A DNA stretch of 43,053 bases from a virus. The stretch covers positions 1 to 43,053 of the IMG/VR virus record IMGVR_UViG_3300023174_000296; one strand, given 5' to 3'. The translations under genes and the position numbers were made by a program. Below the pieces are notes generated by a model. That model was not told where the DNA came from. It did not search any database and worked only from the letters and a program-made list of their open reading frames with translations. Positions 22,477-28,870 of the stretch are shown here, one piece after another (the first letter of the stretch is position 1; each line of letters begins with the position of its first letter).

Positions 22477-23183
22477 CGGAAGTTTCCTCCGAGGAACCAA
22501 GCAACCAGAACCCAACGCTCCCCCCACCAAGGTGCCTTTGCACAATGCCTTAGACAGCTAGGGAACCAGACCCCTGCACCACGATCTCTTAAATACTTTT
22601 TATTATGGATCTCGCCCAAAACTCTCAGCCCGCCAGCGACATAATCTTTGGGGTCGCTCAGGTTTACAACTGCTGTAATTTTCCTTCCAGAATCTAAGTA
22701 CGAATCGTAATGCCAGTAAAACCGCTGGAGTGGCTGATACCTAAGTATCTGAATCGACTGGATGCCATCGATATGGAAGCCGTAGTTGTTTGCGTTAATC
22801 TCGGCTGTTGTTTCAATCATTCGCCTATACATCCAATCGTTCTTCTCGTTTCTGGGGAGCCATGTCGAAGAGCATGTTCTTGCATAACTCTTTACCGACT
22901 TCCCATTCCTGAGAATCTTTGCCCTCTCCATCCCAGCAACATGTGCATCCAGAATAATTGAAGTGCATTGGTTCGGTGTGAACACAAGCGGGCTACACAC
23001 TGCGACTGCCATGTCCTGCTTAACAGTTGGAGTCTCTAAAATAAAAGAGGTCTCAGCGTGTTTAACAGGGCGGTTAGTATCGGAACAGACGGTGCCCGTG
23101 GAAGGTTCTCCCTTCCCACTATTCACTGAGACCTCCACTGAGGGTAATTCCTTTTTCGGCTTTGGCAAGATTATGACTGGCAT
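22473..23183 (-). CDS. 2-oxoglutarate/Fe(II)-dependent oxygenase (prolyl-4-hydroxylase type)
   Basis: A 236-residue protein. The iron ligands are visible as H158-x-D160 in FYWHYDSYL and H213 in CLRHCAKAPWWGERW, with R223 as the 2-oxoglutarate contact. The double-stranded beta-helix core runs from about 145 to 232, with QSIQILRYQPLQRFYWHYD, then ITAVVNLSDPKDYVAGGL. The N-terminal 60 residues are unlike the family and perhaps disordered. Family members hydroxylate proteins or nucleobases; phage versions occur widely, with unknown targets. It lies inside the replication block, 4 bases after its upstream gene, with GGAGG before the ATG. Confidence 0.8.
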   Translation of the reverse strand: MPVIILPKPKKELPSVEVSVNSGKGEPSTGTVCSDTNRPVKHAETSFILETPTVKQDMAVAVCSPLVFTPNQCTSIILDAHVAGMERAKILRNGKSVKSYARTCSSTWLPRNEKNDWMYRRMIETTAEINANNYGFHIDGIQSIQILRYQPLQRFYWHYDSYLDSGRKITAVVNLSDPKDYVAGGLRVLGEIHNKKYLRDRGAGVWFPSCLRHCAKAPWWGERWVLVAWFLGGNFR

Positions 23184-23187
23184 TTTG

Positions 23188-23502
23188 TTATCCTCCTAAT
23201 TGTGCAAGGGCTAGACAGGATCTGGCCAATGCGTTTCTTGTATGGATTCTGACCGACTCCTGATCCTTCAGATCCACACCATCCAGCAGCATGACTGCCT
23301 GTATGGCATGTCTGGCCACCCTACTCAGGTGCCAGCGTGGGTCAGATTCAACGCCTTGGTTCCATGAACCGTCACCATGTTTGCCAGATGTTAGGCTTTC
23401 GTTCATGGTGTCGATCACTGCTCGATATGCAGTCTCCCCAAGCTCCTCGGTTGTTGGGGTATAACGGCTGATGGGTGCGGTCATGCAAGTGGTGTGTGTC
23501 AC
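23188..23502 (-). CDS. DUF5664-like protein (possible nucleotide pyrophosphohydrolase relative)
   Basis: A 104-residue protein with a GTG start in a GTGA overlap and GAGGAAG upstream. The helical core has GKHGDGSWNQGVES, then HLSRVARHAIQAVMLLDG and HTRNALARSCLALAQLGG, which resembles the H-x3-W-x-G...RH...H-x3-A-x-x-N...L pattern of the DUF5664/dATP-dGTP pyrophosphohydrolase-like family. If right, it would act on nucleotides (MazG-like fold). The usual acidic metal ligands are hard to identify, so activity is doubtful. The comparison is from memory. Confidence 0.45.
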   Translation of the reverse strand: MTHTTCMTAPISRYTPTTEELGETAYRAVIDTMNESLTSGKHGDGSWNQGVESDPRWHLSRVARHAIQAVMLLDGVDLKDQESVRIHTRNALARSCLALAQLGG

Positions 23503-23714
23503 ATCTTCCTCTCTGGCTGGTTTGGTCTGTCCAGTCCGTACATTGCGTTCTCAGTTCCCCTGACCTCACACATATCCACGCAGATATGTTCTCCAGTGTT
23601 CAGCTCGATCAGGTAGACAGGGTTGTCGGTCTTTCCGTAGTCAATCAGGGCAAGCCATAGCCCCTCGCCCTTGGGTGTCTGAACCCAGCGTTCGTTAGGA
23701 AGGAAGGTAATCAC
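23499..23714 (-). CDS. Hypothetical protein (71 residues)
   Basis: GTG 23714 lies in a GTGA overlap with the previous gene and the stop lies in another. Small beta protein: NERWVQTPKGEGLWLALIDY, then PVYLIELNTGEHICVDMCEV. It looks like a compact SH3-like or mini-barrel unit. No family recognised. A two-gene pair with its upstream neighbour, which has a similar beta make-up, is possible. Confidence 0.55.
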   Translation of the reverse strand: MITFLPNERWVQTPKGEGLWLALIDYGKTDNPVYLIELNTGEHICVDMCEVRGTENAMYGLDRPNQPERKM

Positions 23715-23911
23715 GGGTAAACCTTTCCGTAGACGGGGTCAACGATCTCGACCTCGCTCGCATTTGTTCCCACCTGAGTTCCATCAGGCTTGGTGTAGTA
23801 GATGAGATCGTCTTCGGTAAAACCTTGTTGCCCCTCGGGACGTATAAACCAAGACCCAGCAGGCACCACATGTCCTTCAAGAATGAGATTACAATATCCA
23901 TCCCAGCTCAC
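23711..23911 (-). CDS. Hypothetical protein (66 residues)
   Basis: Start GTG 23911 in a GTGA overlap; a longer version to 24031 would only read the preceding gene in another frame. Sequence features: SWDGYCNLILEGHVVPAGSW, FIRPEGQQGFTEDDLIYYT and SEVEIVDPVYGKVYP. It is beta-rich and acidic. Function unknown. Confidence 0.5.
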   Translation of the reverse strand: MSWDGYCNLILEGHVVPAGSWFIRPEGQQGFTEDDLIYYTKPDGTQVGTNASEVEIVDPVYGKVYP

Positions 23912-24108
23912 GGCTCCTTGTCCTCGAGTGCTGCAACAACTCTGCTCATCCACTCGGGCTTTTCTTTCATGGCCTTGATCGATTCGTGTACATGGTAAAG
24001 AGCGTCGAACATTCTTCGGTTGTGTAGCCATAAACGCTCATTGCATTCGGTTGCCTGCTGAAGGCCGATCTCCAGTGCCCGCTTCGATTGGTCTTCGTAG
24101 GTGGTCAC
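23908..24108 (-). CDS. Hypothetical helical protein (66 residues)
   Basis: GTG 24108 overlaps the TGA of the preceding gene (GTGA), giving MTTYEDQSKRALEIGLQQAT, then ECNERLWLHNRRMFDALYHV and a helical end (MSRVVAALEDKEP). A longer frame to 24270 is not supported, since that part runs within the neighbour. All-helical and charged; no known family. Confidence 0.5.
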   Translation of the reverse strand: MTTYEDQSKRALEIGLQQATECNERLWLHNRRMFDALYHVHESIKAMKEKPEWMSRVVAALEDKEP

Positions 24109-24341
24109 TTCGTTCCCCTTCGTCGAGATGATTTGCTTCTGTTGATCTGACGTTCGTCGATATAGGACTGCCACTGCTTCCTCGCTTCCTCGGCCAATAC
24201 CTTTGTAGGCTGATCCCATCCGAGATCGGGCAGGTCTCCACCCATAACCCATCGTGAGCCGAGCCGACATTCTCCAAGGAAGCTGGTAGTAGTCAAATGA
24301 TACTGTTCGCAGTTGCCCCGAACTTTAACTTCGATCTTCAT
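24105..24341 (-). CDS. Hypothetical protein (78 residues)
   Basis: ATG 24341 overlaps the helicase stop (ATGA). The first half is beta-like (MKIEVKVRGNCEQYHLTTTS), then a Gly-rich turn (GSRWVMGGDLPDLGW) and a basic tail (ERQINRSKSSRRRGTK) that could touch nucleic acid. No family recognised. Coupled to the helicase, it might be a loader or accessory; unproven. Confidence 0.55.
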   Translation of the reverse strand: MKIEVKVRGNCEQYHLTTTSFLGECRLGSRWVMGGDLPDLGWDQPTKVLAEEARKQWQSYIDERQINRSKSSRRRGTK

Positions 24342-25630
24342 AGTGCGTCTGGCTTCTCGTAACGGAAGCTCTGGTGCTTCGGGTTAAACTTGAATGGGAT
24401 GTCCGAGTGGTTCGATCCACGACGAGACTTCCTCACCTTAACAAATAGCTTGAAGTCGTTAATCTTGGGGTTCCTTCGGTCAAGGATGAGAACCTCATCG
24501 GCATTCTCGGCCAGTCCGTTGGAGTCCTTTAGATGGTGAAGCTCTGCCTGTGAGTCGTAGACAGACTGCCTGTTCAGCTGGACGCAACCGAGGATCGGAA
24601 TGTCCAGCTCCTTGGCAAGTGCCTTAGTATGCACAGCCACAAGCTCAAGCTCCCTAGCCCTGCTGTCCTGCTTCTTGGTATCGACGCTGACTTTGCCGAG
24701 TAGATCGATGACGAGGAGCTTGCACCCCTTACGCTTCAGCCTTCTGGCCTCAGCCCTGATCTCGTTGACCGACCATGTCGGGCGATCCATCACCACCAGC
24801 GGGAGTTCCCGCATCTCGTTCGCAACGGAGTCCAGCGTGGCCAGCTGATCTGGCGTGATGCTTCCAAGTGTTCTCAGCTCATCCGTGCTGAACCTCTCGG
24901 ACAGTGCGATCATACGCTCGGCAATATCACCAGCCGTAAGCTCCATCGAAATATACCCGACCTTGTTGCCGTTCTTCAGTGCGTTGTAACAAAGCTGAAT
25001 CGCAAAGGCCGACTTGCCCATGTTGGTAAACCCAGCAAGTAGGATCAGGTGCCCGTTCGTCAGCCCGCCGATACAATGATCCAGCTCCGAGTACCCAGTG
25101 GGTAGACCAGAGTAGGTAGCCCCAGTCCTGATAAGGTCTCTTGCCTTCTGAGTTACCGAGTGGGCTGCATCCCCGATCTCAACTCCCTTGGATCTCCCGA
25201 GGCTGGTTGTGTTGGTATACTCCTCCATCGATGCCGACACTTCGGCTGATGGTGCCCCATCTTTAATCAGTCGCAGAGAGTTCTCGGCTGCAACATACAT
25301 CGAACGCAGTCTGGCCATCTCCACTAGCCTGTCCTCGAATGACGCTAGGTGCTTGGCAGTTGGGACAAGATCCTTGGTCGCAAGCTGTCCTACAAAGTGG
25401 GTCATCATCTGACGCTCACCGTTCTTCAGTTCGCCAACTAAAAGCACTGGATCAGCAGGTGCGCCCTTGGCACCGAGCCTGACCATCAAAGAGTGGAGTT
25501 GCTTGGAGACTGGATTGCCGAACAGGTCGGAAGACCAGCCACAGATTTCCTTGTGAACATCTGGATCGGACATTGCGGTTGCAAGGACACGACCCTCGAT
25601 CTCTGAGTCAAACATGGCGAAGTCTTTCAT
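24338..25630 (-). CDS. DnaB-like replicative helicase
   Basis: A 430-residue protein with an N-terminal helical domain (1-140, DnaB N-type, EIEGRVLATAMSDPDVH) and a RecA-like motor domain. Walker A is G200-F-T-N-M-G-K206-S207, then YISMELTAGDIAERMIALSE (DnaB motif 1a), Walker B LLVID309, motif ILGCVQLNRQ and HLKDSNGLAENADEVLIL, typical of DnaB helicases. It would unwind the phage DNA at the fork and recruit the host primase. The length is close to DnaB. No phage primase or polymerase is seen in the window. Start ATG 25630 is coupled by ATGA. Confidence 0.88.
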   Translation of the reverse strand: MKDFAMFDSEIEGRVLATAMSDPDVHKEICGWSSDLFGNPVSKQLHSLMVRLGAKGAPADPVLLVGELKNGERQMMTHFVGQLATKDLVPTAKHLASFEDRLVEMARLRSMYVAAENSLRLIKDGAPSAEVSASMEEYTNTTSLGRSKGVEIGDAAHSVTQKARDLIRTGATYSGLPTGYSELDHCIGGLTNGHLILLAGFTNMGKSAFAIQLCYNALKNGNKVGYISMELTAGDIAERMIALSERFSTDELRTLGSITPDQLATLDSVANEMRELPLVVMDRPTWSVNEIRAEARRLKRKGCKLLVIDLLGKVSVDTKKQDSRARELELVAVHTKALAKELDIPILGCVQLNRQSVYDSQAELHHLKDSNGLAENADEVLILDRRNPKINDFKLFVKVRKSRRGSNHSDIPFKFNPKHQSFRYEKPDAL

Positions 25631-25986
25631 CGGTATACCAGTGCGTACTTGTGGGAATTAGCGAACGCTTCCGCATCCTTACGGCTGTGAAAGAACACAT
25701 CGATCACGGGGAATTTCCCACCACTTGCTTTCCTGCTGATCACAGCAGACCCCGTGTCGTGAACCTGACGGGTACCAATGCCGTCGATATAGATCCAGTT
25801 CCCGTAACCAAAGACCCGAGGGTCAGCTGCAACTGAGATGCCCTCCTTAAGCGTGTAGCCAGAGGCACTCTTCAGTCTCCGAGTGTATGAATCCTCACCA
25901 CGATGATAGGTTGTTAACCTGACCTTGATCGGGTCTGCGTTGCTCATGCAGACACTTAAGAACAATGCAGTTAATGCTTTATCCAT
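25627..25986 (-). CDS. 3D-domain protein with signal peptide (MltA-C/RlpA-like barrel)
   Basis: A 119-residue protein with a short, moderate signal sequence (MDKALTALFLSVCMSNA, cleavage about 17). The core is the 3D domain of the double-psi barrel: LTTYHRGEDSYTRRLKSASG, KEGISVAADPRVFGYGNWIY, D77 in VHDTGSAV and D96 in FPVIDVFFHS. In MltA and related proteins the aspartates act in cleaving peptidoglycan glycan. Here it sits in the replication block, ahead of the helicase, rather than with the lysis genes. It may work at the cell wall in entry, superinfection control or lysis. Overlaps both neighbours. Confidence 0.72.
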   Translation of the reverse strand: MDKALTALFLSVCMSNADPIKVRLTTYHRGEDSYTRRLKSASGYTLKEGISVAADPRVFGYGNWIYIDGIGTRQVHDTGSAVISRKASGGKFPVIDVFFHSRKDAEAFANSHKYALVYR

Positions 25987-26333
25987 ATTCCTTTAACCTC
26001 CGTTTTAGTTTCATCTGCTTGGCAGTTGCCCTTGATCTTAAGGAAATCCTCAGCTCTCATGGCAACCAGCCAGTCTGTTCCGTTTTTCTTGAAGGCTACC
26101 GCTGGAACCTTTCCAGCTCCGCAGTCCCTGACCGACTGCTCGATTGCCTTCCACACATTCAGGTTCTCAACCCACTTCACTTCCCAGTGCATGCCGTCAT
26201 CCGACACAACATCGGGAGAGTCTGGGGAACCCGAGTACTGCCTACCCCTCCGAGCCGAGATACCAACGGCACGAAGGAAATCCCTCCATGCTCTTTCTCC
26301 ACGCTTACCCTTGGCGCAAGAATTGATTGGCAT
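25971..26333 (-). CDS. Resolvase-like PD-(D/E)XK nuclease
   Basis: A 120-residue protein starting MPINSCAKGKRGERAWRDFL. It shows E13 in the first helix, D41 in SPDSPDVVSDDG, E51-V-K53 in HWEVKWVE, then a helix (NVWKAIEQSVRD) and VPAVAFKKNGTDWLVAM, the order of the Holliday junction resolvase/VRR-NUC-type fold. Likely resolves branched DNA or trims recombination intermediates. It is encoded between the small DNA-interaction gene and the 3D protein, in the recombination group. Confidence 0.72.
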   Translation of the reverse strand: MPINSCAKGKRGERAWRDFLRAVGISARRGRQYSGSPDSPDVVSDDGMHWEVKWVENLNVWKAIEQSVRDCGAGKVPAVAFKKNGTDWLVAMRAEDFLKIKGNCQADETKTEVKGIWIKH

Positions 26334-26353
26334 CTCGGCAACCCAGTTAGTGA

Positions 26354-26611
26354 TTAAAAAATATCACCACCCGAGACGGCACCGCCAACATCGGTGAGTG
26401 TGATCGACAACATCTTGTTGCCGTTCTTATCGTCCCGCACCCAGCAAGCAGCTTTGTACTTGCCAGCAGGGATCTCAATAGCCTCGTCCACCCACTTCTC
26501 TCCATCCTTCTTGCGAGGGCTGGCGAACTTAGGTGCCTTGGGGTTTTCTTCTGCCCGTTTGTTTCCAAACAGGTTTAGCTTGATGCCTTTGACTTGCGTT
26601 TCCGTGGCCAT
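26354..26611 (-). CDS. Small beta protein of the recombination block (possible ssDNA-binding)
   Basis: An 85-residue protein. ATG 26611 is chosen inside the end of the exonuclease gene (overlap 37 bases), since the longer frame to 26680 only rereads that gene. Sequence: MATETQVKGIKLNLFGNKRA, then VDEAIEIPAGKYKAACWVRD and NGNKMLSITLTDVGGAVSGG, with a predicted beta barrel and an acidic end. It is comparable to DUF736-like or small ssDNA-binding proteins by shape only. Its position between exonuclease and resolvase fits an SSB-like role, which is inference. Confidence 0.5.
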   Translation of the reverse strand: MATETQVKGIKLNLFGNKRAEENPKAPKFASPRKKDGEKWVDEAIEIPAGKYKAACWVRDDKNGNKMLSITLTDVGGAVSGGDIF

Positions 26612-27291
26612 GTTTTCTGTCCTTTCGTGCGATCTTCGATTTGTTTGTATGCAGAATGGAAGCGCAAGATCGCTTTCCACGCCTCCATCTGCGGGGTTAA
26701 GTCCTCAAAGTTTCTTTCCTCAATGTCGTTCTCGTACCCGATACGAAGTAACTTAACTGCCTCAATGTCCTCGTCGAACGGGTGGCAGTCCTCGTAGAGC
26801 ATCTTGTAACCAGCCATCTGCAGTTCGTACTGTGGCTTCAGGGATGAGCTGGTCTTGAAGTCAACCAGCACCAGCCTCCCCTGCTTATCCCGAGCGATAA
26901 GGTCTACAGTTCCACCGAAGCCGTGCTTATCACTGGCAAGCTGAAGCTCGCAGTGGATGCGATCCAGACCGCTCTTCCACCACCACTTCTTGAATCCCTC
27001 GATCATCTCCTCGGCACACTCGACCTCGTCCTTGGCACACAGGCTGAAGTCGCACTTGAATCCATCTAGGAAACCGTGGGTACCGAAGTGGAATATCGAT
27101 CCGATCCTGCGCTTCTTACCACCATCTTTCTCGAGGCACTTACCTTTCTTGCCTAGCCCAAACGCCCAAGGCACCAGCTGGGGAATGGCTACATGCTTTG
27201 CGATTATCGAAGTAACAGACGGCAGGATATCCCCGCCCTTGTTCTTGTACTTCTGGTGTGGCTCGTCTAGATCCAGCTTAACTGTCTTCAT
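26575..27291 (-). CDS. RecB/Cas4-like PD-(D/E)XK exonuclease
   Basis: A 238-residue nuclease. It has IGSIFHFGTHGFLDG (H68), E115 in IHCELQLAS, GGTVD130-LIARDKQG, LVLVD144-F-K146-TSS and YELQ158-MAGY162-K, which are the motifs of the RecB-nuclease/Cas4 group. The QxxxY motif is intact. The cysteines expected for an Fe-S cluster of true Cas4 are not arranged as in that family, so a phage lambda-Exo/RecB-type function is more likely. It would resect dsDNA ends for annealing with the recombinase encoded upstream. The C-terminus is basic (KGQKTWPRKRKSKASS). Confidence 0.82.
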   Translation of the reverse strand: MKTVKLDLDEPHQKYKNKGGDILPSVTSIIAKHVAIPQLVPWAFGLGKKGKCLEKDGGKKRRIGSIFHFGTHGFLDGFKCDFSLCAKDEVECAEEMIEGFKKWWWKSGLDRIHCELQLASDKHGFGGTVDLIARDKQGRLVLVDFKTSSSLKPQYELQMAGYKMLYEDCHPFDEDIEAVKLLRIGYENDIEERNFEDLTPQMEAWKAILRFHSAYKQIEDRTKGQKTWPRKRKSKASS

Positions 27292-27368
27292 AATCCTTTA
27301 GCTACAATGACTAAGAAAATAATCATTACAGCTGCCTCCATTGCTAGTACTTGGGTTTCGTAATCCAT
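27288..27368 (-). CDS. Possible 26-residue membrane peptide
   Basis: ATG 27368 gives MDYETQVLAMEAAVMIIFLV plus IVAKGL, ending in TGA that overlaps the ATG of the exonuclease (ATGA). It is a single hydrophobic helix. There is no good ribosome site; coupling downstream is the main support. It may be a leader peptide. Confidence 0.38.
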   Translation of the reverse strand: MDYETQVLAMEAAVMIIFLVIVAKGL

Positions 27369-27385
27369 ATCACAAAAGGGATATG

Positions 27386-27553
27386 CTATTTTACTTTGCG
27401 TCTGCTTGGCAGACGCTTCTTACCCGAAGAGGTTTTCTTCGGTTGTTTGGTATGAATGTTCTTAATAGCCCAATCCCAGTTCTTTTTAGAGACACGAACG
27501 TCCATTGGTTCACCGTATGGGGTAGTCTTCCATTCTCCAAACTTTGCCGTCAT
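27386..27553 (-). CDS. Hypothetical basic protein (55 residues)
   Basis: ATG 27553 overlaps the stop of the annealing-protein gene (ATGA), stop TAG 27386-27388. The protein is MTAKFGEWKTTPYGEPMDVR, VSKKNWDWAIKNIHTKQPKK and a Lys/Arg-rich tail. A basic small protein just after the recombinase may bind DNA. No family recognised. Opposite-strand frames here are only shadows. Confidence 0.6.
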   Translation of the reverse strand: MTAKFGEWKTTPYGEPMDVRVSKKNWDWAIKNIHTKQPKKTSSGKKRLPSRRKVK

Positions 27554-28224
27554 TTTACTTCGCCCTTGATTCTTTCAACCACGAGCTTGCCGTGCTTGAC
27601 GATGGCCGAGAGCAGTGCGGTATCTGCCACACCAATGAAAGGCTCATCGATCTTGTCTGTCTTGGCTGGCACCGCTGGGAAGCTGATGCCAAGTTTTTTA
27701 CAGGATGAAGAATTAAGAGATCTCGCAAACTTGTAGAGATCTCCATCGGTCAGCTGGTGCTGGTCGCACATCTTGATGAATGCCTCGGTCAATTCGCCAA
27801 GGCTTTCAGTGGACTTGTTCTTAACCAGCTCCCGCTCCAGAGAGAAGATGTTATCTGACTTCTGAGGGGTCACGGTCTTCGCTTTGTCGAGTTCCTCGGA
27901 GGAGCAAAGCCCATCCTCGATCCCGATATTCAGGAAGCCCAAAGCACGACCCACTGCAGAGGTCTCTGCCACTTCAAGGGCAGCTGCCCCAGCAATCATG
28001 CCAGTCCACTTGGATTGGCTGTGCCCGATAAAGTAACGCTCGGGATGCTCGACGTTCGGAGTCACCTTCGCCCGCATAAATACATGGCTGGCTGGATCTC
28101 CAATAATCTCAGTCTCGATCCGACCATTCGGATACATCGCATGAAAACCGCTCACTCGTGTATGCACCATCACATACGCCTTCCCTTTCATATCGATTGC
28201 CTTTAATCCACCTACTTCTTTCAT
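27550..28224 (-). CDS. Putative ssDNA-annealing recombinase (Rad52/Erf-like)
   Basis: A 224-residue protein. The N-terminal domain is beta-rich (KAYVMVHTRVSGFHAMYPNG, RIETEIIGDPASHVFMRAKV) and leads to ALEVAETSAVGRALGFLNIG (82-101), the ETSAVGRAL signature I associate with phage annealing proteins of the Rad52-like/Erf group. The rest is helical and carries K/D/E-rich linkers. With the exonuclease and resolvase it makes an annealing-type recombination set. Start ATG 28224 after AGAAAGGACGGG. Confidence 0.65.
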   Translation of the reverse strand: MKEVGGLKAIDMKGKAYVMVHTRVSGFHAMYPNGRIETEIIGDPASHVFMRAKVTPNVEHPERYFIGHSQSKWTGMIAGAAALEVAETSAVGRALGFLNIGIEDGLCSSEELDKAKTVTPQKSDNIFSLERELVKNKSTESLGELTEAFIKMCDQHQLTDGDLYKFARSLNSSSCKKLGISFPAVPAKTDKIDEPFIGVADTALLSAIVKHGKLVVERIKGEVK

Positions 28225-28263
28225 ATATTCCCGTCCTTTCTATTTTGTTTTTTAGTAATAATA

Positions 28264-28283
28264 CATTTGCCGTGAGACAAATG
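28264..28283 (-). terminator. Weak hairpin between the HTH gene and the replication block
   Basis: CATTTG and CAAATG make a 6-bp stem with an 8-base loop, followed on the minus strand by TATTATTACT. It stands between the regulator gene stop and the ribosome site of the annealing gene. It could be a leaky terminator or attenuator. Confidence 0.35.
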
Positions 28284-28288
28284 CTGTC

Positions 28289-28510
28289 CTATGACTTGCC
28301 CAATAGGGCACTATCAACCCAACGCTTGCAGGTTAATCGTTTGTCGTTCGGACATCTTTTCAAAGAAACTTTCGCAGCCCAGTTACGAACAGATCCGTAG
28401 GTGCGGTTTAGATAGATTGCGGTGTCACGAAGAGTCCACCAAGATTGTGTGCTGATTCGTGAAATCTCCTCTGGAGAATACTTTTTTCGGTGCTGTTTTG
28501 CGTGGCTCAT
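28289..28510 (-). CDS. Helix-turn-helix regulator
   Basis: A 73-residue protein. Residues 20-47, including SWWTLRDTAIYLNRTYGSVR, form a helix-turn-helix of the MerR/excisionase type, and the basic ends KQHRKKYSPEEISR and KRCPNDKRLTCKRW would contact DNA. It starts at ATG 28510, about 7 bases from a -10-like box, so its transcript may be leaderless. Opposed to the RHH gene on the other side of the promoter region, it could be the repressor or the excisionase of the integrase system. Confidence 0.62.
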   Translation of the reverse strand: MSHAKQHRKKYSPEEISRISTQSWWTLRDTAIYLNRTYGSVRNWAAKVSLKRCPNDKRLTCKRWVDSALLGKS

Positions 28511-28516
28511 TAGAAA

Positions 28517-28544
28517 TATGTAACAATCTGCATGAATATGTCAA
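28517..28544 (-). promoter_or_regulatory. Promoter of the leftward replication block
   Basis: On the minus strand TTGACA (28544-28539) with a 16-base spacer is followed by TACATA (28522-28517). The gene starts at 28510, so transcription would begin at or near the ATG. The -35 is perfect, the -10 weak. It shares the region with the opposite promoter. Confidence 0.5.
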
Positions 28545-28568
28545 CATCTGCTTGCAAATTATTTTAAT

Positions 28569-28597
28569 TTGACATGTGTTGTCACCTGTCATATTTT
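28569..28597 (+). promoter_or_regulatory. Promoter of RHH-integrase genes with pentamer operator repeats
   Basis: TTGACA (28569-28574), a spacer of 17 bases, then TATTTT (28592-28597); ATG follows at 28604, 7 bases later, so a leaderless mRNA is expected. TGTCA occurs at 28539, 28580, 28587 and 28597, and TGACA at 28570 pairs with TGTCA 28580 as an inverted repeat of 5 bp separated by 5. Such repeats overlapping -35 and -10 suit a short-site repressor such as the RHH protein. Confidence 0.6.
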
Positions 28598-28603
28598 GTC
28601 ATT

Positions 28604-28870
28604 ATGAAAACAAGAGCTACAAAACACATCACTGGTTCTGCCAGTGGTGCATTGGCTTATAATATCGGGCTGAGATGCCCGAAAGAAATGAAACAAGCAG
28701 CCGAGCGGATGAGCAAGTTGCTCGACCGTTCAGAGAACAGCATCATCATCGAAAGCGTGATGGCCATCGACGAGATGTCCCGCTCCCTCACGGAGAGCAA
28801 TCACCCGCCGAAGATGGTCTTCATGCTGAGACAGGCGATGACCTACAACGCCAAACAAGCGACAAGCTAA
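28604..28870 (+). CDS. RHH-type regulator next to the integrase
   Basis: An 88-residue protein. The start ATG 28604 is favoured over 28574, since the latter lies inside the promoter. YNIGLRCPKEMKQAAERMSK (19-38) is the strand and first helix, and DRSENSIIIESVMAIDEMSR (41-60) the turn and second helix of a ribbon-helix-helix fold; the N-terminal MKTRATKHITGSAS is basic. The stop TAA abuts the integrase ATG, so both are made from one mRNA. A role as autoregulator or excisionase-like factor is likely. Confidence 0.62.
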   Translation: MKTRATKHITGSASGALAYNIGLRCPKEMKQAAERMSKLLDRSENSIIIESVMAIDEMSRSLTESNHPPKMVFMLRQAMTYNAKQATS

